Below, in pieces: positions 44,926 through 54,271 of a stretch of 64,000 nt of DNA. The notes beneath the pieces are model-generated. The model saw nothing but the letters and a program-made list of their open reading frames with translations, was not told the DNA's origin and ran no database searches. Positions within the stretch are counted from its first letter, which is position 1. Each line of letters starts with the position of its first letter. The DNA comes from Neobacillus sp. PS2-9 (GTDB lineage: Bacteria > Bacillota > Bacilli > Bacillales > Cytobacillaceae), in the NCBI RefSeq assembly GCF_030915525.1, contig NZ_CP133269.1:87001-151000 (forward strand), given 5' to 3'. A program made the position numbers and the translations under genes.

Positions 44926-45597
44926 TTAGTTTGCAAACTTATAGGTCCAAAAACGTTCGTTATTAATCCAAATCATGACTTGAGGGTCTTGATTTTTTAG
45001 CTTCTCTTCCATACCAATAAACATCTGCTCTGTCTGCGAACGGTGTGCTTGGATGGCTGCGAGCTTTGTTTGGCCAACAGGCGTGATATTGTTGATAATA
45101 TCCGGTTCCCCAAGCTCTTCGACACAATTATTAGAGAAAGCGACACAGTGTAAGGTCGGCCTTACAGCGGCAGGCATCTTCTCAACCGCTCTCACAACCG
45201 CCGCACCGGTGGCATCGTGGTCGGGATGGACGGAATAGCCTGGATAAAAAGTAATAATTAACGATGGATTCAGTTCGTCTATTAAAGCTGACATCGTGTT
45301 AGTCAGCTTCTCATCATCTTCAAATTCAATCGTTTTATCACGGAACCCTAGCATACGAAGGTCTTGAATACCCAGTACGTGGGCAGCCTCCTTCAATTCC
45401 TGCTTTCGTATTTTAGGAAGATTTTCCCGATTGGTAAAAGGGGGATTGCCCATATTTCTTCCCATTTCCCCTAATGTTAAACAAGCATAGGTAACAGGGG
45501 TTCCATTCTGAACATGAGTCGCAATCGTACCTGATACACCAAAAGCCTCATCATCAGGGTGAGGAAAAACAACCAAGACATGGCGCTCTTTTTTCAT
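44926..45597 (-). CDS. bshB2: Bacillithiol biosynthesis deacetylase BshB2
   Basis: A 223-residue zinc deacetylase of the LmbE/PIG-L family. The metal motif HPDDE is at 13-17 and HPDHDATG at about 120. It removes acetyl from GlcNAc-malate during bacillithiol synthesis, or acts on bacillithiol conjugates. It follows yojF by 38 nt, the same pair as B. subtilis yojF-yojG. GGAGAATGAA precedes the ATG. Confidence 0.92.
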   Translation of the reverse strand: MKKERHVLVVFPHPDDEAFGVSGTIATHVQNGTPVTYACLTLGEMGRNMGNPPFTNRENLPKIRKQELKEAAHVLGIQDLRMLGFRDKTIEFEDDEKLTNTMSALIDELNPSLIITFYPGYSVHPDHDATGAAVVRAVEKMPAAVRPTLHCVAFSNNCVEELGEPDIINNITPVGQTKLAAIQAHRSQTEQMFIGMEEKLKNQDPQVMIWINNERFWTYKFAN

Positions 45598-45635
45598 AGT
45601 TCATTCTCCTTTCCGAGATAACTGTTCAGCACTCC

Positions 45636-45983
45636 TTACTCAAATGGAGTATGGCTGATTTCAAGGGCAACGGCCAGCTTTCCTTCATGGTCATGGCCGG
45701 CTAATAATAGATGGTTCTCTTCGTCGATTTCAAAGTGGGTAATCCCCTCTGCGTAAATCCAACCGAGGTTGATTTTTAGACCGACGCGATACGGACCATT
45801 TCCTGTAATCTTTCCCAATTCATAACGAACAAGGGCGTTACGAATATAGGCTCCAGCGGAAAAGAAAGATTGATCTTTATGTGATGCATAAGCACCATTG
45901 GTTGTTTCAAGGTGAATATAAACATCTTTGTTTGCAAAGCCATTAATGGCCTCTTGGACACGGCTTAACTCCACTAACTCCAT
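45636..45983 (-). CDS. yojF: YojF family protein (DUF1806)
   Basis: A 115-residue soluble protein (NGFANKDVYIHLETTNGAYA, ending ALEISHTPFE) recognised as the YojF/DUF1806 family. It is co-transcribed with bshB2, and conserved linkage suggests a helper role in bacillithiol metabolism; the activity is unknown. GAAGGAGGTC stands upstream. Confidence 0.88.
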   Translation of the reverse strand: MELVELSRVQEAINGFANKDVYIHLETTNGAYASHKDQSFFSAGAYIRNALVRYELGKITGNGPYRVGLKINLGWIYAEGITHFEIDEENHLLLAGHDHEGKLAVALEISHTPFE

Positions 45984-46094
45984 GCCTAATGACCTCCTTC
46001 CCTTTGATCCACAAGCAGAATCTATAAACTATTCTTATTTAATAATGTAACTATCATACTAAAATCATTTAAAAAATGCGAAATGAATGCTTAA

Positions 46095-46240
46095 GAAAAG
46101 CGTAAGCGCCTTGATCAGCCCCGACAGGCAAATGTTCTTCGGCAAGAAAAGTCCGCCTTTTGACTTTTTTTGCCGAAGGTTATTTGACCCGAGGGGCTAG
46201 GCGCTGGAGCTGGACAATTCTCAAAGTCGGATTTTACACT
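46095..46240 (+). repeat. Interspersed element type B, copy 3
   Basis: Same orientation and ends as the copy at 20891, plus the extra right flank shared with the inverted copy at 26663. It lies between yojF and pdxK. Confidence 0.88.
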
Positions 46241-46249
46241 TTCTGATAA

Positions 46250-46285
46250 TGTAAAAAGAGGTTGCATGAACGCCAACCTCTTTCA
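46250..46285 (-). terminator. Terminator after pdxK
   Basis: On the minus strand AAAGAGGTTG and CAACCTCTTT form a 10-bp stem followed by TTTACA. Confidence 0.85.
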
Positions 46286-46291
46286 ATGGTA

Positions 46292-47128
46292 TTATTCGCA
46301 ATCCTCACAATACTCAGTAACAGACTCCGCACCGCGGTACGCACCGTGCCAAGTCGGACCAACAAATTGGTTTAAGCGGAAGCCTTGCTGAATCGCAGCT
46401 GTAATAAATTCCTTTGCCACATCTACTGCATCATATACAGATTTCCCTTTTGCCAACTCAGCAGTAATTGCTGACGAATACGTGCAACCTGCGCCGTGAG
46501 TAAACGTCGTTTCAAATTTTTCGGACTCGTAAAGCTTAAATTCTTTTCCATCATACAGTAGGTCAACCGCTTTTTCTTCAGAGTGAAGTTTGCTGCCGCC
46601 CTTAATTAACACAAATTTAGCACCTTGCTCATGAATTTTCACTGCCGCTTCTTTCATTTCCTCGACGGTACGCGGTGTCTTCATTCCAGCAAGCTGTCCT
46701 GCTTCAAAAAGGTTAGGCGTAACGACTAAGGCACGTGGTAAAAGAAACTCGCGCATTGCATCTGTTGTCTCCGGATTCAATACCTCATCTTCGCCTTTAC
46801 AAACCATTACCGGATCAATGACTACTTTTTCCAACTTGTTTTCATCAATTTTTCTTGCAGCTAATTCAATAATTTCAACGGTTCCAAGCATTCCTGTTTT
46901 CATCGCGTCAATTCCAACGGATAGAACAGTTTCCAATTGAGTCTCTAATGTATCTACTGCAATGGGAAACACACTGTGGTGCCAATCCTTTGGATCCATG
47001 GTTACAATCGTTGTTAACGCCGTCATGCCGTATACGCCAAGCTCTTGGAATGTCTTTAAATCGGCTTGAATGCCTGCGCCGCCGCTTGTATCAGATCCTG
47101 CAATCGTCATTACTTTTTTAATTGTCAT
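46292..47128 (-). CDS. pdxK: Pyridoxine/pyridoxal kinase PdxK (ThiD-like)
   Basis: A 278-residue ribokinase-fold enzyme. It matches B. subtilis PdxK: TIAGSDTSGGAGIQADLKTF at the N-terminus, DAMKTGMLGTVEIIELAA, VIDPVMVCKGEDEVL, and the anion-hole motif THGAGCTYSSA with the catalytic Asp position changed to the Cys-type pocket known in that enzyme. It phosphorylates B6 vitamers and perhaps HMP. The start at 47128 follows GGAGGAGAG; a longer frame to 47284 has no such site. Confidence 0.9.
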   Translation of the reverse strand: MTIKKVMTIAGSDTSGGAGIQADLKTFQELGVYGMTALTTIVTMDPKDWHHSVFPIAVDTLETQLETVLSVGIDAMKTGMLGTVEIIELAARKIDENKLEKVVIDPVMVCKGEDEVLNPETTDAMREFLLPRALVVTPNLFEAGQLAGMKTPRTVEEMKEAAVKIHEQGAKFVLIKGGSKLHSEEKAVDLLYDGKEFKLYESEKFETTFTHGAGCTYSSAITAELAKGKSVYDAVDVAKEFITAAIQQGFRLNQFVGPTWHGAYRGAESVTEYCEDCE

Positions 47129-47355
47129 TATGTACTCTCCTCCTTCAATGTATCTGCCTTTCTTATTATAATTCATTTCCAAAAATATAACATAAATGTT
47201 GCACTGTCTTTTGTTTGTTCGGTTAAAAAGGTCAATCCTTGACAGAAAAATGACAATTAGACCATTTGTACTATTTGCATGCATTTAGCGTGATAAATAT
47301 TACTTTCAAAAAAAATCTAGGAAAGTACGATGATGACATAGGGAAGGAACTGAAA

Positions 47356-47369
47356 TGCAATCGCTTACA
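47356..47369 (+). promoter_or_regulatory. Candidate CcpA cre site upstream of fdhD
   Basis: TGCAATCGCTTACA matches 13 of 14 positions of TGWAANCGNTNWCA. It is ~250 bp before fdhD in a 490-bp gap and could give carbon-source control of the formate dehydrogenase block. Confidence 0.5.
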
Positions 47370-47491
47370 AAAACCTGCTAAATAATATAAATACATTGGT
47401 TACCTTGTTGATTTGCAAAATGTTAGAAATCTGACACAAATTTGAAACGAACAAGGAAACCTTACTGTTTCTAGAAGCGAAATAGTTTTAT

Positions 47492-47564
47492 GCTCAGGAG
47501 CTAACAGGAATAATCCACTTTGGTGGAGTTACACTTTTCGACAAAGTGACAAATGTCGCTGAGG
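47492..47564 (+). promoter_or_regulatory. Structured leader upstream of fdhD
   Basis: A closing stem CTCAG/CTGAG (47493-47497 with 47559-47563) encloses the hairpin TCCAC-TTTG-GTGGA and CACTTT/AAAGTG. An alternative stem CGACA/TGTCG overlaps the latter, so two folds compete. It could be a regulatory leader, but it does not match any riboswitch I can name. Confidence 0.4.
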
Positions 47565-47620
47565 GTAATTGGTCCTATTTTTACAATAAATAAAGAAAAT
47601 CTTAATGGGGAGGGGAAACA

Positions 47621-48400
47621 ATGAACCGCAAGGGTTGTCCCGATGAGTATCCAATTTCCTTGATCATTAACGGGTATGAAATAGCCGTTTTTCAATTAAC
47701 CAAATACGACCTAGAGGATTGGACCTATGGATATTTGTTTTCTGAAGGATTTATCCAGGAAGCAAGTGATATTGAATCCATCTTAATCAATGAGGAAATG
47801 GGCAGCATTCACGTTTCTCTCAGCTCCCATTTTGACGAAGAACAAGTTTTTTCAAAAAAGAAGCATTATACCGCGGGGTGTGGTAGAGGAGTTACCTTCT
47901 TTTCTATGACAGATGTGAAGAATTTTGACAGAGTCGCTTCGGATAAGACTTATCAATTGAGCTATCTCTTAAAAAAGAGAAGTGAATTTGCCCAGAATTC
48001 AGATCTTTACCTGGAGACAGGCGGAATGCATGGAGCCTGCATTATCGATGAAGAGGGCATGTTGACGATTCGTGAAGATATTGGACGTCATAATGCCGTA
48101 GACAAAATTATTGGCTACGCAATAAGAAAACGGTTACAGCCTGAAAGGTTAATATTACTCACAACCGGCAGGGTTTCATATGAAATGCTCTCAAAAGCAG
48201 CGAAATTTGGCTTTCCTGTTATCGGTTCACGTACGGCAGCCACCAAGCAGGCTGTACAACTGGCAAAATTTTTAAATATTGAGGTGATTGGCTATTTAAG
48301 AGGGAAAATGGCCACGGTGTATACCACTAATGGCCGAGTGATCAATGATGTAACGGCCGAGTTGCCATTAGAGAGAAGCATTGAAGGGGGGAATTCCTAA
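47621..48400 (+). CDS. fdhD: FdhD, formate dehydrogenase sulfurtransferase
   Basis: A 259-residue protein needed to sulfurate the bis-MGD cofactor of formate dehydrogenase. Motifs: YGYLFSEGFI, the Cys loop TAGCGRGVTF, ETGGMHGACI and REDIGRHNAVDKIIG. Only one Cys is in the loop instead of the CxxC of E. coli. GGGGAGGGG precedes the ATG. It is the first gene of the formate dehydrogenase block. Confidence 0.93.
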   Translation: MNRKGCPDEYPISLIINGYEIAVFQLTKYDLEDWTYGYLFSEGFIQEASDIESILINEEMGSIHVSLSSHFDEEQVFSKKKHYTAGCGRGVTFFSMTDVKNFDRVASDKTYQLSYLLKKRSEFAQNSDLYLETGGMHGACIIDEEGMLTIREDIGRHNAVDKIIGYAIRKRLQPERLILLTTGRVSYEMLSKAAKFGFPVIGSRTAATKQAVQLAKFLNIEVIGYLRGKMATVYTTNGRVINDVTAELPLERSIEGGNS

Positions 48401-48475
48401 CGTAGAGTAAATGATGAAGAGAAATAGAGAGGGAAATACGGGATGTTCTAATCAATTTTGGGAAGGAGATTAGTG

Positions 48476-51463
48476 ATGGTTGAAATGAACTTAAATCGCC
48501 GGCAATTTTTAAAGCTATCAGGTGCGACTGCAGCTACTCTTGCTGTTGTTGAACTGGGCTTTAATGAAAAGAAGGCCTACGCGAAAACAAAAGAATTCAA
48601 AATTGCCAAAGCTACTGTAACACCAACCATTTGCTGCTACTGTGGTGTCGGATGTGGAATCCTCGTTCACACCAAAGATAATACTGTGGTTTATACGGAA
48701 GGGGATCCGGATAACCCAATTAACGAAGGTAAGCTTTGTAGCAAAGGAACCACATTAAGACAATTATATACATCTGAAAAACGATTAACCAAACCACTTT
48801 ATCGTGCTCCAGGAAGCGATAAGTGGGAGGTAAAAGAATGGGATTGGATGCTAGACACCATTGCCAAACGAACAAAAGAAACACGCGACAGTTCATTTGT
48901 TGAAGTTGAAAATGGCATCACCGTGAATAAAACAGAAAAGATTGCAAGCCTTGGCGGCGCAGCACTTGATAACGAAGAAACTTATTTGCTATCAAAATTA
49001 ATGAGAGGGCTTGGTGTAACCTATTTAGAGCACCAGGCACGAATATGACATAGTTCTACGGTTGCCGGTCTGGCACCTACATTTGGTCGTGGAGCAATGA
49101 CTAACCATTGGAATGATCTGCAGCATACTGATTGTGCGTTGATTATTGGGGCAAACCCTGCAGAAAATCATCCGATTAGCTTTAGATGGCTGACAAAAGC
49201 AAAGGAAAAAGGCGGCAAGATCGTCAGTGTGGACCCACGTTACACTAGAACGTCGGCACAGGCAGATGTGTATGCTCCGCTTCGCTCAGGTACGGATATT
49301 CCGTTCATTGGCGGGATGATTAATTATGCATTAGAAAACAATCTCATCCACAAAGAGTATGTTGTTAACTATACAAATGCCGCTTTCATCGTGAAAGAGG
49401 GTTATGACTTTAACGATGGCCTGTTCTCCGGATACGATGAAGCAAAACGGGCATATGACAAAACAAAATGGGCAATAGAAACTACAGAAGACGGGAAACC
49501 AGTGAAGGATGCATCATTAACCCATCCGCGCTCCGTATTCCAGCTAATGAAGAAACATTATTCCCGATATGATGTAAAAACGGTAACAACGGTCACAGGA
49601 ACTCCAAAAGAAGATTACTTAAAGGTTTGTGAGGCCTTCTGTTCTACCGCTAAGGTGGGAAAAGCAGGTACGATTATGTATGCAATGGGAACAACTCAGC
49701 ATACGGTCGGCTCTCAAAACGTCCGTATTTATGCGATCTTACAGCTTCTATTAGGCAACATTGGTCTACCTGGCGGTGGAATCAACGCGATGCGCGGTGA
49801 ATCAAACGTTCAAGGTTCAACCGACTTTGGTTTATTATTTGATAACTTAACAGGTTACCTGGGCGCACCTAAAGCCACAGTTCCAGAGCATGCCACACTT
49901 AAAGGCTACCTGGACAAAGAAACACCAAAAACAGGCTACTGGAGCAATAAGCCGAAATTCGTAGTAAGCTTACTGAAAGCTTGGTACGGTGCCAATGCAA
50001 CAAAGGACAACGAATTCGGTTATCAATTCCTGCCAAAAGGAAACAAAAACTACTCCCACATCAATTTATTTAATGCGATGTATAAGGGTGAGTTAGACGG
50101 CGCGTTCCTATTCGGTACGAACCCAGTGGTCGGCGGACCGAATGCAGGAAAAGAAAAAGAAGCGCTTGGCAACCTTAAATGGTTGGTAGCCATAGACCTT
50201 TGGGAAACAGAAACGTCTGCTTTCTGGCAAAAAGAAGCAGGCAGTAACCCTGCAAAAATCAACACAGAAGTATTCTTACTTCCAGCCTCTGCTTCATTTG
50301 AAAAAGAAGGTAGTGTATCAAACAGCTCCCGCTGGATGCAATACCGCTGGAAAGCGATTGATTCACGTGGCGAAGCAAGACCAGACCTTGATATCATTCA
50401 TGAATTAGCCTTAAAACTGAAAGCATTATATGCGAACAGTCCTAAATCAGCAGACAAGCCGTTCTTAGCTCTAGATTGGAACTATGGAACAGGGGATGTA
50501 CCTGATATTGATCTAGTTGCTAAAGAAATTAATGGCTATGACTTAAAAACAGGTAAATTAATCGCTGGTTTTGGTGCTTTACTAGATGATGGAACCACCT
50601 CAAGTGGTAACTGGATTTATTCCGGTTTCTACCCTGAAGAAGGCAAAAACAAATCCAAGAACCGCGATAACAAGGACACGGGCGGCGCGAACTATTTGAA
50701 CTGGTCATACGCTTGGCCTTCAAACCGTCGTATTCTTTACAACCGTGCAGCAGCCGATCCTAGTGGTCAGCCATGGAGTAAGGAAAAGGCCGTCATCTGG
50801 TGGGATGCTGCTCAGAAAAAATGGGTCGGAAATGACGTTCCAGACTTTAAACCAGTTTTAGGGCCAACAGAGCCAGGTGGAACAGGAGCATTCATGATGA
50901 ACAAAGATGGTGTAGCGCTATTATTTGCACCAACCTTGAATGATGGACCATTCCCTGAGCATTATGAGCCATTTGAAAGCCCAGTGGCGAATGCTTTTTC
51001 TAAGATTCAACTAAACCCAGCAACAGTGGTCATTGAAGGTGACTTCAATAAAAAAGGCGATAAAAAGAAATTCCCGATTATTGCAACCACCTACCGTGTC
51101 AGTGAACACTGGCAGTCTGGCTCCATGACAAGGAACCAGGAATGGCTTTCTGAACTAGCAGGTCATATGTTTATTGAAATGAGCGAAGAACTTGCTAAAG
51201 AAAAAGGCATCAAAAATAAAGATAAGATCGTCGTCAGCTCCGCGCGCGGGGAAATTAAAGCCTACGCGATGGTGACGAAACGATTTAAACCAATCCTTAC
51301 GAACGGTAAGAAGGTCCATGAAATTGGAATGCCATGGCACTTTGGTTATAAAGGGTTTGCAACAGGAGATACAGCCAACCGCCTGACTCCACATATTGGG
51401 GATGCCAATACGATGATTCCTGAATACAAAGCATTCCTCTGTGATGTTAGGAGGGCGGACTAA
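48476..51463 (+). CDS. fdnG: Formate dehydrogenase alpha subunit, selenoprotein
   Basis: A 995-residue molybdenum enzyme if the in-frame TGA at 49046-49048 is read as selenocysteine (U191). Both flanks stay in frame and match the FdnG active site: [29 protein letters not shown]. A SECIS hairpin sits right after it. The twin-arginine signal NRRQFLKLSG is at 7-16, and the iron-sulfur Cys are C53 or C54, C56, C60 and C88. The enzyme oxidises formate outside the membrane. The start at 48476 follows GGAAGGAG. A naive gene caller would split it into 48458-49048 and 49097-51463. Confidence 0.93.
49046..49085 (+). promoter_or_regulatory. Bacterial SECIS element with UGA(Sec)
   Basis: UGA is followed by 11 nt and then GGTTGCC-GGTCT-GGCACC: a stem with one bulged T and the loop GGTCT. 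In E. coli fdhF the same spacing, bulged U and GGUCU loop are contacted by SelB. Confidence 0.92.
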
Positions 51464-52290
51464 TGACGAAATATGTAAAATATGTTGATGTAACCAAGTG
51501 TGATGGCTGTCGTGCCTGTATGGTGGCCTGTAAAAACTGGAACGACCTTCCGGCGGAGCCAACGGAATTCCAAGGAAGTGTGCAATCTCATGCGAAAACA
51601 ACAGCAGATACATGGAATGTCTTACAATATATTGAACATGAAAATGGAAAAGGTGATTTAGAATACCTATTCCGTCACTCCTCCTGCTTCCATTGTACAG
51701 ATGCTGCCTGTGAAAAGGTGTGTCCTGAGAATGCCATCAGCTATACAAAGTATGGCTCTGTGGTCATCGATCAAGACAAGTGTGTAGGCTGTGGCTATTG
51801 TGTTCAGAACTGTCCATTTGAAGTAATTTCTTTAAAGACTTATAAAGATAAAAATGGTAAAGAGTACAAGAAGTCGCATAAATGTACGATGTGTACGGAT
51901 CGTTTAGATGAAGGCCTGCAGCCTGCCTGCGTAACCACCTGCCACACAGGAGCGATGGAGTTTGGTGATGCGGAGGCTATGATTCAAAAAGCAGAAAAGC
52001 GCGTGAAGGAAATCAAGGATCGTTACCCAAATGCCATGGTATACAACCCACAAGGGGTAGGCGGCACACACACTGTTTATGTGCTGGCAGAGAAGCCATC
52101 TGTATATGGGTTACCGGAAAATCCAAAGGTTCCTACCTCAGCAGTGGCTTGGAAGGATTACGCACAGCCAATCGGTAAAATGATGCTTGGTGCGACAACC
52201 ATGGCTGTTGTGGGTGCATTCATTACCAACCGTTTATTTAATAAAGAAGGCAAAGACGAGAAGCAAGATGGAGGTGGTAGCCATGAGTAA
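51463..52290 (+). CDS. fdnH: Formate dehydrogenase iron-sulfur beta subunit
   Basis: A 275-residue ferredoxin-type subunit. Four Cys clusters are visible: CDGCRACMVACKNW, CFHCTDAACEKVCP, CVGCGYCVQNCPF and CTMCTDRLDEGLQPACVTTC. A C-terminal membrane helix (about 240-258) anchors it. It passes electrons from the alpha subunit to the cytochrome b. Its ATG overlaps the alpha-subunit stop by 1 nt. Confidence 0.93.
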   Translation: MTKYVKYVDVTKCDGCRACMVACKNWNDLPAEPTEFQGSVQSHAKTTADTWNVLQYIEHENGKGDLEYLFRHSSCFHCTDAACEKVCPENAISYTKYGSVVIDQDKCVGCGYCVQNCPFEVISLKTYKDKNGKEYKKSHKCTMCTDRLDEGLQPACVTTCHTGAMEFGDAEAMIQKAEKRVKEIKDRYPNAMVYNPQGVGGTHTVYVLAEKPSVYGLPENPKVPTSAVAWKDYAQPIGKMMLGATTMAVVGAFITNRLFNKEGKDEKQDGGGSHE

Positions 52291-52993
52291 AAAACAAAAG
52301 CCAACCGTCCAAGTAAAGCGGTTTTCGAAGGCCTTTGTTTGGGCACACGCCGTCAATGCCATATCATTCTTTGCACTCTATATTACGGCACTGCCTATGT
52401 ACACGGAATTCTTTGACTGGCTGTATCCTGTTTTAGGCGGTCCAGAAGGAGCACGTCTTCTTCACCGAATCTTTGCGGTTGCATTTGTTACGCCTACAGT
52501 TATTTGGGTAATTTTTGATTTTAAAGGCTTTAAGCGCTGGATGAAAGAGCTTATTACCTGGAAAAAAAGAGATCTTCAATTCTTCACTGAATTTGTGAAA
52601 GAACTTTTCGGCTTCAAATTTAAGCATGTCAGACAAACATTCTTTAACGCTGGTGAGAAGATCAACTCTATCATCCAAATTGTTACGGCGATTATGATTA
52701 TTGGATCTGGCTTTCCGATGTGGTTCCCACAATTTTTCCCAAGAGCGGTAGTACAGTGGGGCTACTTCTTCCACAACTTCGGCTTTGGCCTAGCCATTGC
52801 GGTTGTTGTCGGACATATTTATTTGAGTGTCGTTCATAAGAACTCAAGACCAGGATACTCCGGTGTTGTCACTGGAAAGGTTCCTGCTTGGTGGGCTAAA
52901 GAACACTACACAGAGTGGTATGAAGAAGAAGTGAAAAAAGGCAACTTCCCTAAACTAGATGACCCAAGCAACAAGAAGAAAAAAGGGGCTTAA
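52283..52993 (+). CDS. fdnI: Formate dehydrogenase cytochrome b gamma subunit
   Basis: A 236-residue membrane protein with four helices and His residues for two hemes (AFVWAHAVNAISFFALYI, LLHRIFAVAF, FFHNFGFGLAIAVVVGHIYL). It gives electrons to menaquinone. GGAGGTGG precedes the ATG at 52283, and the gene overlaps the beta subunit by 8 nt. Confidence 0.9.
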   Translation: MSKKQKPTVQVKRFSKAFVWAHAVNAISFFALYITALPMYTEFFDWLYPVLGGPEGARLLHRIFAVAFVTPTVIWVIFDFKGFKRWMKELITWKKRDLQFFTEFVKELFGFKFKHVRQTFFNAGEKINSIIQIVTAIMIIGSGFPMWFPQFFPRAVVQWGYFFHNFGFGLAIAVVVGHIYLSVVHKNSRPGYSGVVTGKVPAWWAKEHYTEWYEEEVKKGNFPKLDDPSNKKKKGA

Positions 52994-53006
52994 TAACAAC
53001 AAATTG

Positions 53007-53044
53007 GGGAAAGGCTGTCGGTAATCTGACAGCCTTTCCTTTTA
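53007..53044 (+). terminator. Terminator after the formate dehydrogenase genes
   Basis: GGAAAGGCTGTC and GACAGCCTTTCC form a 12-bp stem, followed by TTTT. Confidence 0.9.
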
Positions 53045-53085
53045 AAAATAAGGCTGTGTTAAAGAACAGTGTTGATTTTTACACC

Positions 53086-53217
53086 CTGTTGATTGGAGCG
53101 GAAGGCACGAAGACTCCTGTGGGAGTATGGTTCAGGGGAGACCCCGCAGGCGCAAGCGCCGAGGAGGCTCGCCGAAACACCCACGGAAAGCGAAGTGCCT
53201 GGAGCGTAAATCAACAG
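53086..53217 (+). repeat. 131-bp interspersed element, copy 4
   Basis: Almost identical to copy 2, including the outer flanks GTGTTAAAGAACAGTG and GTTTAACA. It lies directly before fdhE. Confidence 0.9.
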
Positions 53218-53262
53218 GCAAGTTTAACAGAGACAAAAATAAAAGAATGAGGTGCAGCAACG

Positions 53263-54072
53263 ATGATTAAATCCGTTGTTTCAAAAGAGTACCAGGAATT
53301 GCAGAAGGAAATTGTGAAGCTTCAAGAACAGTGGAAACAACAGATAGATAGGGAGACCATTAGGCCCAATCTAGATAAGGCAGCGATGGCCGCAGGGGTA
53401 CCAGTTGCCGCATTAACGGCTATTGATTTTGAAATTTCACTATTCCAACAGTGGATAGAGGAAATAAATTCCACGCTAGTAAGATTTAATCCAGAACTAG
53501 AGCTAAAACTAGCTAGTATTGGTAATCTATTAAATGAAGAAGTAGCGGTGAAATGGATTGAAGAGGCATTTTCCTTCAATCAAGCGTATTTTGTTCGTTT
53601 TGCAGATGAAAATGGCCTGGAAGAATGGATTCCACAATTCCTGGCTGAAACAGCCCTTCGCCCTTATTTACAAGTAACCGCTGAAAAGATTCAAAAGGAC
53701 ATAGATAAGGCTGTTCCAGAAGCCGGTTGCCCTGTCTGTGGTGAACCGGTAAGAATAGCGTCTCTTGAGGAAGAAGGGAAAAAAGTGATGCACTGCCCAC
53801 GCTGTTTGGCACACTGGCATGCAAGGCGCCTGGAATGCTCGCATTGCGGCAATGAAGATCACAAAACCATTCAGTTTTTAACGATTGAAGGCGATGCTGT
53901 TTCGCAAATTCAAGTTTGCGATGAGTGTAACGGCTATATTAAAATTATTGATACAAGACAATATATCAGCAAACCCTCTGCCGCATTACTAGATTTGAAC
54001 AGCATCCATTTAGACTTCGTCGCTCAAGAAAATGGATATAACGCGGTAGGTGTGAAAAAAGTAGATAATTAG
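53263..54072 (+). CDS. fdhE: FdhE, formate dehydrogenase accessory protein
   Basis: A 269-residue cytosolic protein. The C-terminal half holds the four CxxC pairs of the family (CPVC at about 158, CPRC, CSHC, CDEC) that bind iron. It is needed for assembly or quality control of formate dehydrogenase, probably before Tat export. It is flanked on both sides by direct copies of the 131-bp element. Confidence 0.9.
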   Translation: MIKSVVSKEYQELQKEIVKLQEQWKQQIDRETIRPNLDKAAMAAGVPVAALTAIDFEISLFQQWIEEINSTLVRFNPELELKLASIGNLLNEEVAVKWIEEAFSFNQAYFVRFADENGLEEWIPQFLAETALRPYLQVTAEKIQKDIDKAVPEAGCPVCGEPVRIASLEEEGKKVMHCPRCLAHWHARRLECSHCGNEDHKTIQFLTIEGDAVSQIQVCDECNGYIKIIDTRQYISKPSAALLDLNSIHLDFVAQENGYNAVGVKKVDN

Positions 54073-54103
54073 GCTTTGTTAAAAGATTGTTGATTTTGGC
54101 ATC

Positions 54104-54234
54104 CTGTTGATTTGAGTGGAAGGTGCGAAGACTCCTGTGGGAGTACGGGTCAGGGGAGACCCCGCAGGCGCATGCGCCGAGGAGGCTCGCCGAAACGCCC
54201 ACGAACCGCTCGCACCTGGAGCGGAAATCAACAG
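54104..54234 (+). repeat. 131-bp interspersed element, copy 5
   Basis: CTGTTGATT...AATCAACAG ends, with the CACGAACCGCTCG right half of copies 3 and 6. It begins about 30 bp after fdhE. Confidence 0.9.
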
Positions 54235-54271
54235 ACGAGTTAACAGAGACAAAAACTAAGAAGGTGCAAAG

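Noticed and set aside
47289..47304. Fnr-type site CGTGATAAATATTACT upstream of fdhD
   Set aside because: Only 7 of 10 conserved positions match and it lies more than 300 bp from the gene.
48458..51463. Formate dehydrogenase alpha subunit as a frameshifted or nonsense pseudogene
   Set aside because: The stop is a UGA at the selenocysteine position, both sides are in the same frame, and a SECIS hairpin follows at the right distance.
53056..53250. Short plus-strand frames over copies of the 131-bp element (also at 17789 and 59832)
   Set aside because: They start in different flanking sequence and share only the repeat; no ribosome binding sites.
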